DNA from: Lactobacillus sp. MRS-253-APC-2B
GTDB taxonomy: Bacteria; Bacillota; Bacilli; Lactobacillales; Lactobacillaceae
DNA length: 64,000 nt
Direction: 5' to 3'
NCBI RefSeq assembly: GCF_012843675.1
Contig: NZ_JABAFO010000001.1
Location: 124,001-188,000 of the forward strand
Shown here: positions 17,319 to 24,751 of the stretch, in pieces
How the letters are laid out: the number at the start of each line of letters is the position of its first letter
Numbering within the stretch: the stretch's first letter is position 1
Notes under the pieces: model-generated
What the model was told of the DNA's origin: nothing
Database searches by the model: none
What the model saw: the letters and a program-made list of their open reading frames with translations, nothing else
Program-made: the position numbers and the translations under genes

Positions 17319-17341
17319 GTTAGTATAGATTTTAAACTATC
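17319..17341. promoter_or_regulatory. Degenerate XylR-type operator before xylR
   Basis: GTTAGTA-N9-AACTATC matches 12 of 14 arm positions of the local operator palindrome and lies between a candidate -10 (TATAAT on the minus strand, plus 17366-17371) and the xylR start. A weaker site would suit mild autoregulation. Confidence 0.5.
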
Positions 17342-17387
17342 TTTAGTTTAACCGTTTTAAGCCAAATTATAAACCATTCGTCAAATA

Positions 17388-17417
17388 AAAAAAGAGAAAA
17401 GCCATTCAGCTCTTCTC
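17388..17417 (-). terminator. Terminator after the GRP transporter
   Basis: On the minus strand GAGAAGAGC and GCTTTTCTC form a 9-bp stem with one mismatch, followed by seven T. Confidence 0.75.
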
Positions 17418-17437
17418 CTTAATTAATCTCAAATTCT

Positions 17438-18298
17438 TTAGGCAAATGCCGTTGCGATACTGCCGATCACGATCAGCACGATACCCCAGAAGGTAAACTT
17501 CGATTCACGAGGACTCTTGTGTTCATGTAGAACCAAAATCCCACCAAACGTTGCGATAATAACGTTCAATTGCGTGAAGACAAAGGCCACCGTAACCCCA
17601 ATCATCCGCGCTGCGAAGATGTAGGCAAATGCCGCAATCCCCCATGAAATACCAGCCAGGATGTTGGTGTATTGTTCTTTTTGCGTAAAGGCCTTAGCAT
17701 TGCCAGAAGCCAGATCATAGATGATGGCCCCCAGTAAGATCCCCAGCACCTCTGGCAAGAAGATCCCAACTGAATCCTCATGCGCCAAAATGGGCATCTT
17801 TGGAAATGACGAGTAGATCCAGTAACCAATCGTCGTTACCAACAGGAACAAAACATCTTTACTGGTAACGTTTTGACCACCTGAACGATCGGTAAACGAC
17901 GTCATCATAGCCCCGATGATAACAATGGCCAAGGCGATGAAACCAATCGTCAAAGCCCGTGCTGAATGCCATTCACCAAAAATTACCACCCCAATGATCG
18001 AATTACCGACCAGTTGGAAAACCGTTGACAGCGGTACCGTATTGGAAACCCCAATTCGTTTGAATGAAACGAACTGACCAACCTGAGCCGTTGACCATAA
18101 AGCTCCACAAAGCAGTGAGAACAAAAATGCTTTCATGCTAACCTGCGGATGAATAATCAAAAAGGCAATCAGACCGACTAATGAGGCCCCAGCGCCAATC
18201 CCAAAGATCTGGTTGGCTTCTGATCCACCAACCTTACCGGTAATCAGCGGCATAAAGCCCCAGCCCAACGCTGGAATTAATGCAATAAGATAAGCCAT
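17438..18298 (-). CDS. GRP-family sugar transporter (RbsU/GlcU type)
   Basis: This membrane protein of about 286 residues has ten hydrophobic segments and the character of the glucose/ribose porter family: LIPALGWGFMPLITGKVGG at the start, FKRIGVSNTVPLSTVFQL in the middle, GISWGIAAFAYIFA later. It should import a monosaccharide by proton symport. A TTG start at 18304 is possible, but the ATG at 18298 sits better behind the AGAGAGAGA purine run. The promoter carries two cre-like sites, so expression should fall on glucose. The substrate is not settled; its place beside xylR suggests a pentose. Confidence 0.82.
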   Translation of the reverse strand: MAYLIALIPALGWGFMPLITGKVGGSEANQIFGIGAGASLVGLIAFLIIHPQVSMKAFLFSLLCGALWSTAQVGQFVSFKRIGVSNTVPLSTVFQLVGNSIIGVVIFGEWHSARALTIGFIALAIVIIGAMMTSFTDRSGGQNVTSKDVLFLLVTTIGYWIYSSFPKMPILAHEDSVGIFLPEVLGILLGAIIYDLASGNAKAFTQKEQYTNILAGISWGIAAFAYIFAARMIGVTVAFVFTQLNVIIATFGGILVLHEHKSPRESKFTFWGIVLIVIGSIATAFA

Positions 18299-18361
18299 AA
18301 TCAAAATCTCTCTCTCTTAATAAAAATTTCGATAAAAATATTTAAAACTTTACGAGAAATA

Positions 18362-18474
18362 ACTATACCTTAGTGCAATCGTTTTCACAAGTATTTACAT
18401 TCAAAAAGTTAGTAAAACCATTAGTGGTATCGATATTCTAAAAGTGGTTAAGATTGATATTGCAAACGGTTGCC
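18362..18474 (-). promoter_or_regulatory. GRP transporter promoter with two cre-like sites
   Basis: Minus-strand -35 TTGTGA (18385-18390), 17 nt, -10 TATAGT (18362-18367). One cre-like site (GTGAAAACGATTGCA on the minus strand, 18374-18388) fills the spacer; a second (TTGCAAACGGTTGCC, 18460-18474) lies about 70 bp upstream. Each deviates from the consensus at one edge position. Confidence 0.65.
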
Positions 18475-18523
18475 TAAAAAGTTGGTCTAAAATTGGAAAG
18501 GTTTGCAGATTTTATTTTAAAAA

Positions 18524-20053
18524 CTACTTTTCAACTTGACCAGCCGTTTGCTGCTCGTCTGTAGTCTGCGGTGTGATCGTGTGAGGAGCATATTCACGAT
18601 CAGGAAAGAACAGCGTAAAGGTCGTCCCTTTGCCCAATTTACTTTGAACCTTGATCGTACCGCCATGCAGATCAACTAGATGATGCACGATTGCCAGCCC
18701 CAGTCCCGATTCGCCATACTGTGTATTCATCCGGGAACGATCAGCCTTATAGAAGCGTTCCCAGATTTTTTCGGTCTGCTCCTTGGTCATTCCAATCCCA
18801 TTATCCTTAACTGCAAACTCGGCCCCTTTTGGCAATCGCCGACCAGCAATTTCGATCTTGTCATTTTTGGTAAATTGAATGGCATTTTGGATAATATTGA
18901 ACATAATCTGCACAAATCGGTCATAGTCAGCATAAACACGTAGCACTTTAGGCATGTCAACAACCAGCTCATCATTTTGCAAGGCGGCTTTTTTATTCAG
19001 CTGTGCCCGCAAATTATCGATCACCGCCGTGGCATCAAAGACTTTACGATCCATTGAAATCTGATTGGTCCGGATCTTTTCGTAGTCCAGCGTGTCATTG
19101 ACCAGACGAATCAGACGGCGCGTGTCATTTTGCATCAATTGAATACTGTGCTTTTTATCTTCTTCTGGAATGGCATCATAGGCCAGCCCCTCCAAAAGGC
19201 CATTGATCGTCGTCAAAGGCGTCCGCATTTCATGAGCAGCATCGGCCATAAAGCGGCGCCGGCGTTCTTCTTGCTGACGAATCTCTTCTTGTGATGCCTG
19301 CAATGCATCAGCCATTTGATTAAAGTCGCGCCCCAGATCGTCCAGTTCATCTTTACCTGGCGTATCGATATGTACCTTATAGTTGCCGCGTGCAATCTGG
19401 TGCGTAGCCCGCCGCATCTTGCTGATTCGCTGCGTAGATGAGCGCGCCAATAAATAGCTGACCACCAGTGCCACCAGCATGGCAATTACAAACGTCGCCA
19501 ACAGGTTGCTGATGATCTGATGACGACTCTGTTCAACCGTTGACACAAACGTTCCAATTGAAACTACGGCTACCAGCTTGCCTTGATAAAAGTATGGTCG
19601 CAAGATATCCGTCATTTTAGGATGGGGTCCAGGGCCTGATTTTTTTTGTTTGTTTTTATCAGAAATGTTCAGCCGTGGACGATCCATCTTTTTTTGAATC
19701 GTCTTGCCTTCCTTTAGGGCTTGCCATTCTTTTTTAGTCAGTTTGGCTGTATAGCCGTTGCTGGCAAACATTTTCTTATGATCGGCACTATAGATGGCGA
19801 AGTGGACGTTTTGCCGCGCCAACAGACTGGCATTGCTTTTTAAGGATGCCGTTTTTAGCCCTTTAAACTGATGGGTTGTCTGGTCATATTTGATGGAATC
19901 TTGAATCAAGCTGTCGGCATCCTGCTGCAGCTCACGCCAAGTATTGGTATAAAGAGTCCGATTGGTGACGTTGACAAACGAGATGGTAACAATAATCAGC
20001 AGCGTACAGATAACGGCAAAAAAGCTCAGCATCTGCCGATAGAGCAGCTTCAT
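18524..20053 (-). CDS. Sensor histidine kinase with HAMP domain
   Basis: The 509-residue kinase has a membrane segment at residues ~9-30, an extracellular domain to ~158, a second segment at ~182-203, a HAMP domain (~204-256), the phosphoacceptor H274 in FMADAAHEMRTPL, and an ATPase domain with NAIQFTKND, VKDNGIGM and GESGLGLAIV. Its start overlaps the end of the response regulator gene by 4 nt, so the two are translationally coupled. The signal is unknown; the external domain is basic and lysine-rich around 115-145. A peptide or envelope signal is possible but unproven. Confidence 0.93.
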   Translation of the reverse strand: MKLLYRQMLSFFAVICTLLIIVTISFVNVTNRTLYTNTWRELQQDADSLIQDSIKYDQTTHQFKGLKTASLKSNASLLARQNVHFAIYSADHKKMFASNGYTAKLTKKEWQALKEGKTIQKKMDRPRLNISDKNKQKKSGPGPHPKMTDILRPYFYQGKLVAVVSIGTFVSTVEQSRHQIISNLLATFVIAMLVALVVSYLLARSSTQRISKMRRATHQIARGNYKVHIDTPGKDELDDLGRDFNQMADALQASQEEIRQQEERRRRFMADAAHEMRTPLTTINGLLEGLAYDAIPEEDKKHSIQLMQNDTRRLIRLVNDTLDYEKIRTNQISMDRKVFDATAVIDNLRAQLNKKAALQNDELVVDMPKVLRVYADYDRFVQIMFNIIQNAIQFTKNDKIEIAGRRLPKGAEFAVKDNGIGMTKEQTEKIWERFYKADRSRMNTQYGESGLGLAIVHHLVDLHGGTIKVQSKLGKGTTFTLFFPDREYAPHTITPQTTDEQQTAGQVEK

Positions 20054-20772
20054 TGATCTTCAACCTCGCTGTCATCAAATTTATAGCCAACGCCCCAGAC
20101 CGTTTGAATAACCTGTGGACCAGCTTTTTCAATCTTTTGCCGCAGCTTTTTGATGTGGGCATCGACCGTTCGCTCATCGCCATAGTATTCATAGTTCCAG
20201 ACCAGCTGTAGCAATTGTTCCCGAGTAAAGACCTGCTTAGGCTTGGAAGCCAGCGTCTTGAGCAGGTCAAACTCTTTTGGCGTCAGATTTTCGATCTGTT
20301 GATCATCCAAAAAGGCTTCCCGCGTCTTGGAATTTAATTTAAAGTGCGGTGTCTGCACATCAAAATCGCTGGCGATCTGCTGCGTATTGGCACTGAGCTG
20401 ATTAAGCTGCGTCCGCCGATACAACGCCTTGATCCGTGCAATCAGAGCAATCGTACTGAACGGCTTGGTAACATATTCATCAGCCCCCATTTCAAGTCCC
20501 AGCACCTGATCGCTTTCTGAATCACGTGCCGTCAGCATGATGATTGGCACGGTTGGCGAAATTTTGCGCATTTCAGCCGCTACCTGCATGCCGTCCATCT
20601 TGGGCAGATTAAGATCCAGCAAGACAATGTCCCAGCCCGTTGGATCCTTTTTAAACATTTCAACGGCTTTAACGCCATCTTGCGCGTAGCCAGCCTCCCA
20701 TTTTTCTTTTTTGAAGAACATTGCCATCATTTCACATAAGGTCTGGTTGTCCTCCACCATTAGAATCTTCAT
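20050..20772 (-). CDS. OmpR-family response regulator
   Basis: The receiver domain (residues ~1-120) has the acidic pair in VEDN, phosphoacceptor D53 in LLDLNLP and the conserved lysine in VTKPF. The C-terminal winged helix carries LTPKEFDLLKTLA and ERTVDAHIKKLRQKIE. The ATG at 20772, 8 nt after GGGGTG, is a better start than the GTG at 20781, giving 240 residues. It is the first gene of a two-gene operon with the kinase; the targets cannot be read from the sequence. Confidence 0.94.
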   Translation of the reverse strand: MKILMVEDNQTLCEMMAMFFKKEKWEAGYAQDGVKAVEMFKKDPTGWDIVLLDLNLPKMDGMQVAAEMRKISPTVPIIMLTARDSESDQVLGLEMGADEYVTKPFSTIALIARIKALYRRTQLNQLSANTQQIASDFDVQTPHFKLNSKTREAFLDDQQIENLTPKEFDLLKTLASKPKQVFTREQLLQLVWNYEYYGDERTVDAHIKKLRQKIEKAGPQVIQTVWGVGYKFDDSEVEDQ

Positions 20773-20928
20773 TATTTTCACCCCGTAATTTTATTAGCAT
20801 AATTCTAGAAACATTATAAAGCATTGATCTACTACAATAGGAATAATTTGTGACCAAAGTGCGAAACTTTTGATAAGTCGAGCCGAATTTAGCTGGTTAT
20901 TTAATGGAAGGCTGCGTGACACGTGCAA

Positions 20929-20957
20929 TTAAAATGGGAATATGATAAGATTATGAT
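20929..20957 (+). promoter_or_regulatory. tmRNA promoter
   Basis: TTAAAA (20929-20934), 17 nt, TATGAT (20952-20957), six bases before the mature tmRNA 5' end. The -35 is weak, the -10 good. Confidence 0.5.
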
Positions 20958-20963
20958 CGTAAC

Positions 20964-21336
20964 GGGGATGTTTATGGATTCGACGGGTATAGTTCGAATT
21001 CCGGCTGCGTTTCGAAGGTTGCGACTTCGTAAAAACGCTCAGTTTCAAATTATAACTGCAAACAATAATTCAAACTCTTACGCATACGCTGCCTAACAAG
21101 TAAGCATGCGTAAATCCGGCTGGGCTCGTCCATGGTGCAGTACCGGGTTTTATCTAACAGTGGACTTACGCTTGTTGCTCCGGCTTGAAGCAGCAAGAAG
21201 AGACTAATCAAGCTAGTCAATTGGGTTAGCCCTGATCAGCGGCGTTCCAATCGATGAAATTTAAATAGCTGAGATACGAACGTAGACGCCGAAATGGCGA
21301 TATATTCGGACGCGGGTTCAAATCCCGCCATCTCCA
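20964..21336 (+). ncRNA. ssrA: Transfer-messenger RNA
   Basis: tmRNA rescues stalled ribosomes and tags the unfinished protein for degradation. The 5' end GGGGAT pairs with ATCTCC near the 3' end to form the acceptor stem; TTATGGATTCGACGGGT follows the 5' end, and the T-arm reads GGGTTCAAATCCC close to the 3' end. The tag frame runs from GCA 21058 to TAA 21096 and encodes ANNNSNSYAYAA. The terminal CCA is not completed in the genome after the discriminator base. SmpB, its protein partner, is encoded at 59.8 kb. The length of 373 nt is normal. Confidence 0.97.
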
Positions 21337-21350
21337 TTTGTGAATTTTAA

Positions 21351-21400
21351 GCGTTGATGGATAACCAGCCATAAAGGTTGATCTACCAACGTTTTTTTAT
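21351..21400 (+). terminator. Terminator after tmRNA
   Basis: GCGTTGATGGAT pairs with ATCTACCAACGT, with wobble pairs, followed by a T-run. Confidence 0.8.
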
Positions 21401-21474
21401 TCCAGCAAGTAAAAAATTTAATATTTCACAAGTAAATACAGTCAAAAATGTAGTCACAAAATGCAAAATGAATA

Positions 21475-21517
21475 AAAAAACCATCACCGATCATTTTGAT
21501 CAGTGACGGTTTTTTTA
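21475..21517 (-). terminator. Bidirectional terminator after the Rrf2 gene
   Basis: AAAAAACC-TCAC-GATCA and its inverse frame a TTTT loop, with A-runs and T-runs on either side. It lies 14 nt past the Rrf2 stop. Confidence 0.85.
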
Positions 21518-21530
21518 ATATTGGTAATGG

Positions 21531-21965
21531 TTATTTGGCATCAATGGCTTTAACAACGTCTTTTTCAACGTCGCCAACCGTCTGGCGCTTTAAGTCATCT
21601 TCAAAATTCCGCTGAATCTTGAGCAGCTTATCGCTCAGTGCCTGGTGAATATTGCGTCCCACTGGGCAGTTGAGATTAACGTGCTCATGAAAATTGAACA
21701 GCTCATCCTTATTTTTTTCCACGGCCAGATAGACATCATAAAACGTAATCTGATCCAAGGGCTTGAGCAGCTTGATACCGCCCGGACCCCGCTTGGTATC
21801 GATCAAGCCGGCATGCTTGAGCTCCGACATCAAATTACGGATGATCACGGGATTGCTGCCGATACTATCGGCCAAAGAAGCACTGTTGACCGTTTCTTGA
21901 TCGCCAAAATAATCAATTGCCACCAGCATGTGAATGGCAATCGTAAACTTAGTTGAGATCTGCAT
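21531..21965 (-). CDS. Rrf2-family transcriptional regulator (YwnA-like)
   Basis: The 144-residue protein starts MQISTKFTIAIHMLVAI and has a winged helix with NPVIIRNLMSELKHAGLI and KRGPGGIKLL, typical of Rrf2 proteins. Only one cysteine (NLNCPVG, about residue 100) is visible, so the three-cysteine iron-sulfur site of IscR/NsrR is absent, as in the YwnA/CymR branch. It lies 68 nt downstream of an NAD(P)-binding protein gene, matching the Bacillus ywnA/ywnB pairing, and probably controls that operon. The signal is unknown, possibly thiol-reactive electrophiles. Confidence 0.85.
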   Translation of the reverse strand: MQISTKFTIAIHMLVAIDYFGDQETVNSASLADSIGSNPVIIRNLMSELKHAGLIDTKRGPGGIKLLKPLDQITFYDVYLAVEKNKDELFNFHEHVNLNCPVGRNIHQALSDKLLKIQRNFEDDLKRQTVGDVEKDVVKAIDAK

Positions 21966-22033
21966 TTAAACACTTCTTTTTTGTATTCTATAAAAATATT
22001 CTATTACAGATTTCGAGGAATTGCGAATCGGCT

Positions 22034-22669
22034 TTAGGCCTCAACTACTGAGATCCGCTGCTGAACATGATCGCCATTTTCGATCTCATCGATCATGGCA
22101 ATGGCATAATCAGCATATGAGATTACGCTTTGCTGACGATCATTGAGCATGAATTCTTCGCCACCAAGCAGATACTTGCCAGTCTTTTGTCCATCAGCTT
22201 GAAAATCAGCTGCTGGTGAAACATAGGTCCATTTGGTATCCTTTGAGGCCCGCAGAACTGCCAGTGCTGCACCATGAGCGGCACTGACTGGTTTGTAGCT
22301 GGCAGGAAAATCAGGCTGCAGTTCCAAAGTTGAGGTATGCTCCGGATTTACATACAGGGAACCAGCACCCCCAACCACCAACAGACGCGTAGCCGTTCCC
22401 TTCAGCAGATCAGCCAAGTAGGCCGCAGCTTTTGAGATTACATACAGATCCGTCAACTGCCAAACACCAACAGCATCAACAACGGCATTAAACTCTTGCA
22501 GATCAGCCTTTGTCAGCTCAAAAACGTCCTTTCGAACATAGCGGGCAGCCTGCGTATTGTTTTCATGACGGCCAAATGCAGTCACATCAAAGCCGCGTGA
22601 AACAGCCTCACTGATGATTTCTTTGGCAACACGTCCATTAGCGGCAACCACGGCAATTTTTTTAGTCAT
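22034..22669 (-). CDS. NAD(P)-binding Rossmann protein (YwnB-like)
   Basis: A 211-residue atypical short-chain reductase. The dinucleotide-binding start is AVVAANGRVAKEI, followed by GFDVTAFGRHE; VVGGAGSLYV and YVSPAADF lie further on, as in YwnB and related proteins that bind NAD(P)H. The reaction is unknown. The ATG at 22669 sits 8 nt behind GGAGG; an upstream ATG at 22702 lacks a site. It is first in an operon with the Rrf2 regulator, below a near-consensus promoter and a palindrome. Confidence 0.82.
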   Translation of the reverse strand: MTKKIAVVAANGRVAKEIISEAVSRGFDVTAFGRHENNTQAARYVRKDVFELTKADLQEFNAVVDAVGVWQLTDLYVISKAAAYLADLLKGTATRLLVVGGAGSLYVNPEHTSTLELQPDFPASYKPVSAAHGAALAVLRASKDTKWTYVSPAADFQADGQKTGKYLLGGEEFMLNDRQQSVISYADYAIAMIDEIENGDHVQQRISVVEA

Positions 22670-22688
22670 TTGAGATTCCTCCATTTTT

Positions 22689-22749
22689 GTAATATGTTTC
22701 ATTACATTTTTGTTATTTATAATATATTATGTTACAAACTATTTGTCAA
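22689..22749 (-). promoter_or_regulatory. Promoter and palindromic operator of the ywnB-like/Rrf2 operon
   Basis: Minus-strand -35 TTGACA (22744-22749), 17 nt, -10 TATATT (22721-22726). In the leader at 22689-22705 lies GTAAT-N7-ATTAC, a candidate site for the Rrf2 protein. A second palindrome ATAATATATTAT overlaps the -10. Confidence 0.65.
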
Positions 22750-22761
22750 TATGATTATTAC

Positions 22762-22797
22762 AAAAAAAGACCAGTCTCCGTTAAGAAACTGATCTTT
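22762..22797 (-). terminator. Terminator after the L,D-transpeptidase gene
   Basis: On the minus strand AGATCAGTTTC and GAGACTGGTCT form a stem with wobble pairs, followed by TTTTTTTG. Confidence 0.8.
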
Positions 22798-22804
22798 GAT
22801 GTTA

Positions 22805-23455
22805 TTAATTATCGGCAATCACGACTTTAGTACCTTCCGGCAGATTCTGTTCCATCCATTTGGCATCCGGAACCGACAGCCGAATACAGCCATGCGAGCC
22901 GGTCGACTTCCCCAGCTTGGCAGCTTCTTTTAGATTATAGGAGCCGTCTGCCTTGGTTGGTACCGAGTGGAACAGGTACTCACCATGATTGAGCCAGGAA
23001 ACGTAGTAGTTGGCACCTTCACTCAGCTCTTGGTTAAAGAAGCTGTCACCTCGTTCAGCCTGTACGTAAAAGGTGCCAGTTGGCGTAGCGCTCTTCATTT
23101 TGCCGGTCTTGGCATCTTTTTGATAGACGCCACCAGAGCTGTACATGGTGTAGATAATCTTGGAGCCATCATAAAGGTAGGTCCGGTTGCCCTTTAAGCT
23201 GACCTTGACCCACAGATCCTTAACCTTGCTCAGATCAGGATATGGAATGGTTTCAGACGACTTTTGCCAATCAATCGGCGTGCGCATGTTGCTGTCTTCA
23301 GAACTGGAATCTTTAGCTGTGGCCTTGGACTTGGCAGTCGTAGAAACCATACTGCTGGTGGCCGAAGACCGGTTAAGATGACCATACATGTACCAGCCGC
23401 CTAAAACGATTACGATTAAACAAATCAACCAATAAATAGCGTGTTTTGATTTCAA
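22805..23455 (-). CDS. L,D-transpeptidase (YkuD domain), membrane-anchored
   Basis: A 216-residue envelope enzyme with a membrane anchor (residues ~8-26), a Ser/Thr-rich linker (~30-60) and a YkuD domain (~78-216). The catalytic site reads STGSHGCIRL with C190 as nucleophile, and the upstream histidine lies in YLFHSV. Such enzymes make 3-3 cross-links or attach proteins to peptidoglycan, or hydrolyse such bonds. The start is TTG behind a weak GGAAGAAAG site. A diverged paralogue without the catalytic motif lies about 360 bp upstream on the same strand. Confidence 0.9.
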   Translation of the reverse strand: MKSKHAIYWLICLIVIVLGGWYMYGHLNRSSATSSMVSTTAKSKATAKDSSSEDSNMRTPIDWQKSSETIPYPDLSKVKDLWVKVSLKGNRTYLYDGSKIIYTMYSSGGVYQKDAKTGKMKSATPTGTFYVQAERGDSFFNQELSEGANYYVSWLNHGEYLFHSVPTKADGSYNLKEAAKLGKSTGSHGCIRLSVPDAKWMEQNLPEGTKVVIADN

Positions 23456-23517
23456 TTTTCTTTCTTCCTATTTTTATTGTAAGATTGTAGCAAATTCAAC
23501 GGATAGGGGGATTTACA

Positions 23518-23598
23518 TTGCGAACCAACTTAAAAATTGCCTATCTTTCGGCAATCGGATTTGCTGCTGCAGTTATTATTCTATCAAATTGGCACTGA
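23518..23598 (+). CDS. Possible 26-residue hydrophobic peptide
   Basis: An AGGGGG site precedes a TTG start of a 26-codon frame: a basic start (MRTNLK), a hydrophobic stretch of about 18 residues and the end SNWH. A terminator follows at 23656-23697, so a short transcript of 150-200 nt is possible. It resembles small membrane-active peptides such as type I toxins only in general form; no family is recognised. Confidence 0.35.
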   Translation: MRTNLKIAYLSAIGFAAAVIILSNWH

Positions 23599-23655
23599 TA
23601 ATGCTCGGGGGAAGCAAGATTGAATCACTTTTTTAAGAAAACTGTTGGCCACTAT

Positions 23656-23697
23656 AAAAATGGGATCGCCTGTCAACTGCAGACCATCCCATTTTTA
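23656..23697. terminator. Bidirectional terminator
   Basis: AAAAATGGGAT and ATCCCATTTTT form a perfect 11-bp stem. It can end both the small plus-strand transcript and the transpeptidase-like gene at 23817 on the minus strand. Confidence 0.8.
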
Positions 23698-23816
23698 TTA
23701 GGTTTATTCTCGACCCGACAGTACGATTGCTTGAGCTATCACACATAAAACATCAGCAACCGCAATCAATAACAGGACTGTTCCAATCCCAAGATGAATC
23801 AACGGAACAAAAAAAG

Positions 23817-24455
23817 TCAATCCATCATATAAAAGCAACGGTAAAAACAATAAGATATTGCAAACGGCAAAATGCTTGGGCAAATCTGGCCGCTGCCATA
23901 GTTTTTTAAGCTGTCCATTTTTCCTCGCACCAATCGATAAATTATCATTTCAACGTGTTCTGGCAAATTGGCATTCAACCATTTAGCATCGCTTTTTGAT
24001 AATAGAATCGTGTCATTTGTCTTGTTATTGTTTTGTGATCTAGCTTCAAAGTCCGCACTTTTGCCAATGCTCAACCAGTCAGATGATTTAACGCTATTGC
24101 CATTTGCATCATAATGATAAATCGAAGTTCCCCTTAGGTCACCAACCGACACGCAACAATGTCGATCTGCCAAATTAAACCTGGCATTTAGGATGTAGAT
24201 GATCTTTTGCCCACTTAAAATATAGACGCGATTTTGATTTGACATGGCAATCATCTTTAATGCTGGCTGACTCTTTAAGCTCGGGTGAAGACCGACTTCT
24301 GAAGCGCCATTGCCTTGCTGATTAAACAGTCGATTATTTTGAATGCGCCAATTACAGTAACCTACTTTTAATTGTGACGGCAATGGTCGCATTAACCCAA
24401 TCAGATTGATCAATATCAGACCTGTCAAAATGATCAATGTACTGAAATGCAGCAT
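23817..24455 (-). CDS. L,D-transpeptidase-like protein lacking the catalytic motif
   Basis: The protein has a membrane segment at residues ~4-22 and a region (~68-170) that aligns by eye with the active paralogue downstream: RVYILSGQKIIYIL against RTYLYDGSKIIYTM, and KTNDTILLSKSDAKW against GSHGCIRLSVPDAKW. The serine, histidine, glycine and cysteine of the active site are T, N, D and T here, so catalysis is not expected. A hydrophobic C-terminal tail follows. The listed ATG has no ribosome binding site; a GGGGAG site upstream is followed after 6 nt by an in-frame TTA, as if a TTG start had been lost. It may be a pseudogene or a non-catalytic wall-binding protein. Confidence 0.55.
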   Translation of the reverse strand: MLHFSTLIILTGLILINLIGLMRPLPSQLKVGYCNWRIQNNRLFNQQGNGASEVGLHPSLKSQPALKMIAMSNQNRVYILSGQKIIYILNARFNLADRHCCVSVGDLRGTSIYHYDANGNSVKSSDWLSIGKSADFEARSQNNNKTNDTILLSKSDAKWLNANLPEHVEMIIYRLVRGKMDSLKNYGSGQICPSILPFAISYCFYRCFYMMD

Positions 24456-24689
24456 CTGCTTGATTTCTCGATTTATTTTTTCTAAAAGTCACTCCCCATT
24501 TTAATCTGAAAATTCCGATTCTAATAAAATAATTTATATTAACTATGTTTAGATGATATATAATTACAGAGTTGTCCACAATATATACCTAGTTATTTTA
24601 GATAATCGTTCAACATGCTTTAAATTTCAAGTTTTCTAATTGCGTCCGCTTTTTGGTTACCCCACAAACAAATCTTAAACATTGTCTCG

Positions 24690-24718
24690 TTGACAGTGTG
24701 ATAAAATGTCGCTGATAT
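24690..24718 (+). promoter_or_regulatory. Promoter of the D,D-carboxypeptidase gene
   Basis: TTGACA (24690-24695), 17 nt, TGATAT (24713-24718), 33 nt before the start codon. Confidence 0.6.
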
Positions 24719-24751
24719 CTATTTTTGATCTGTCTACTAGGAGCTATTTTC

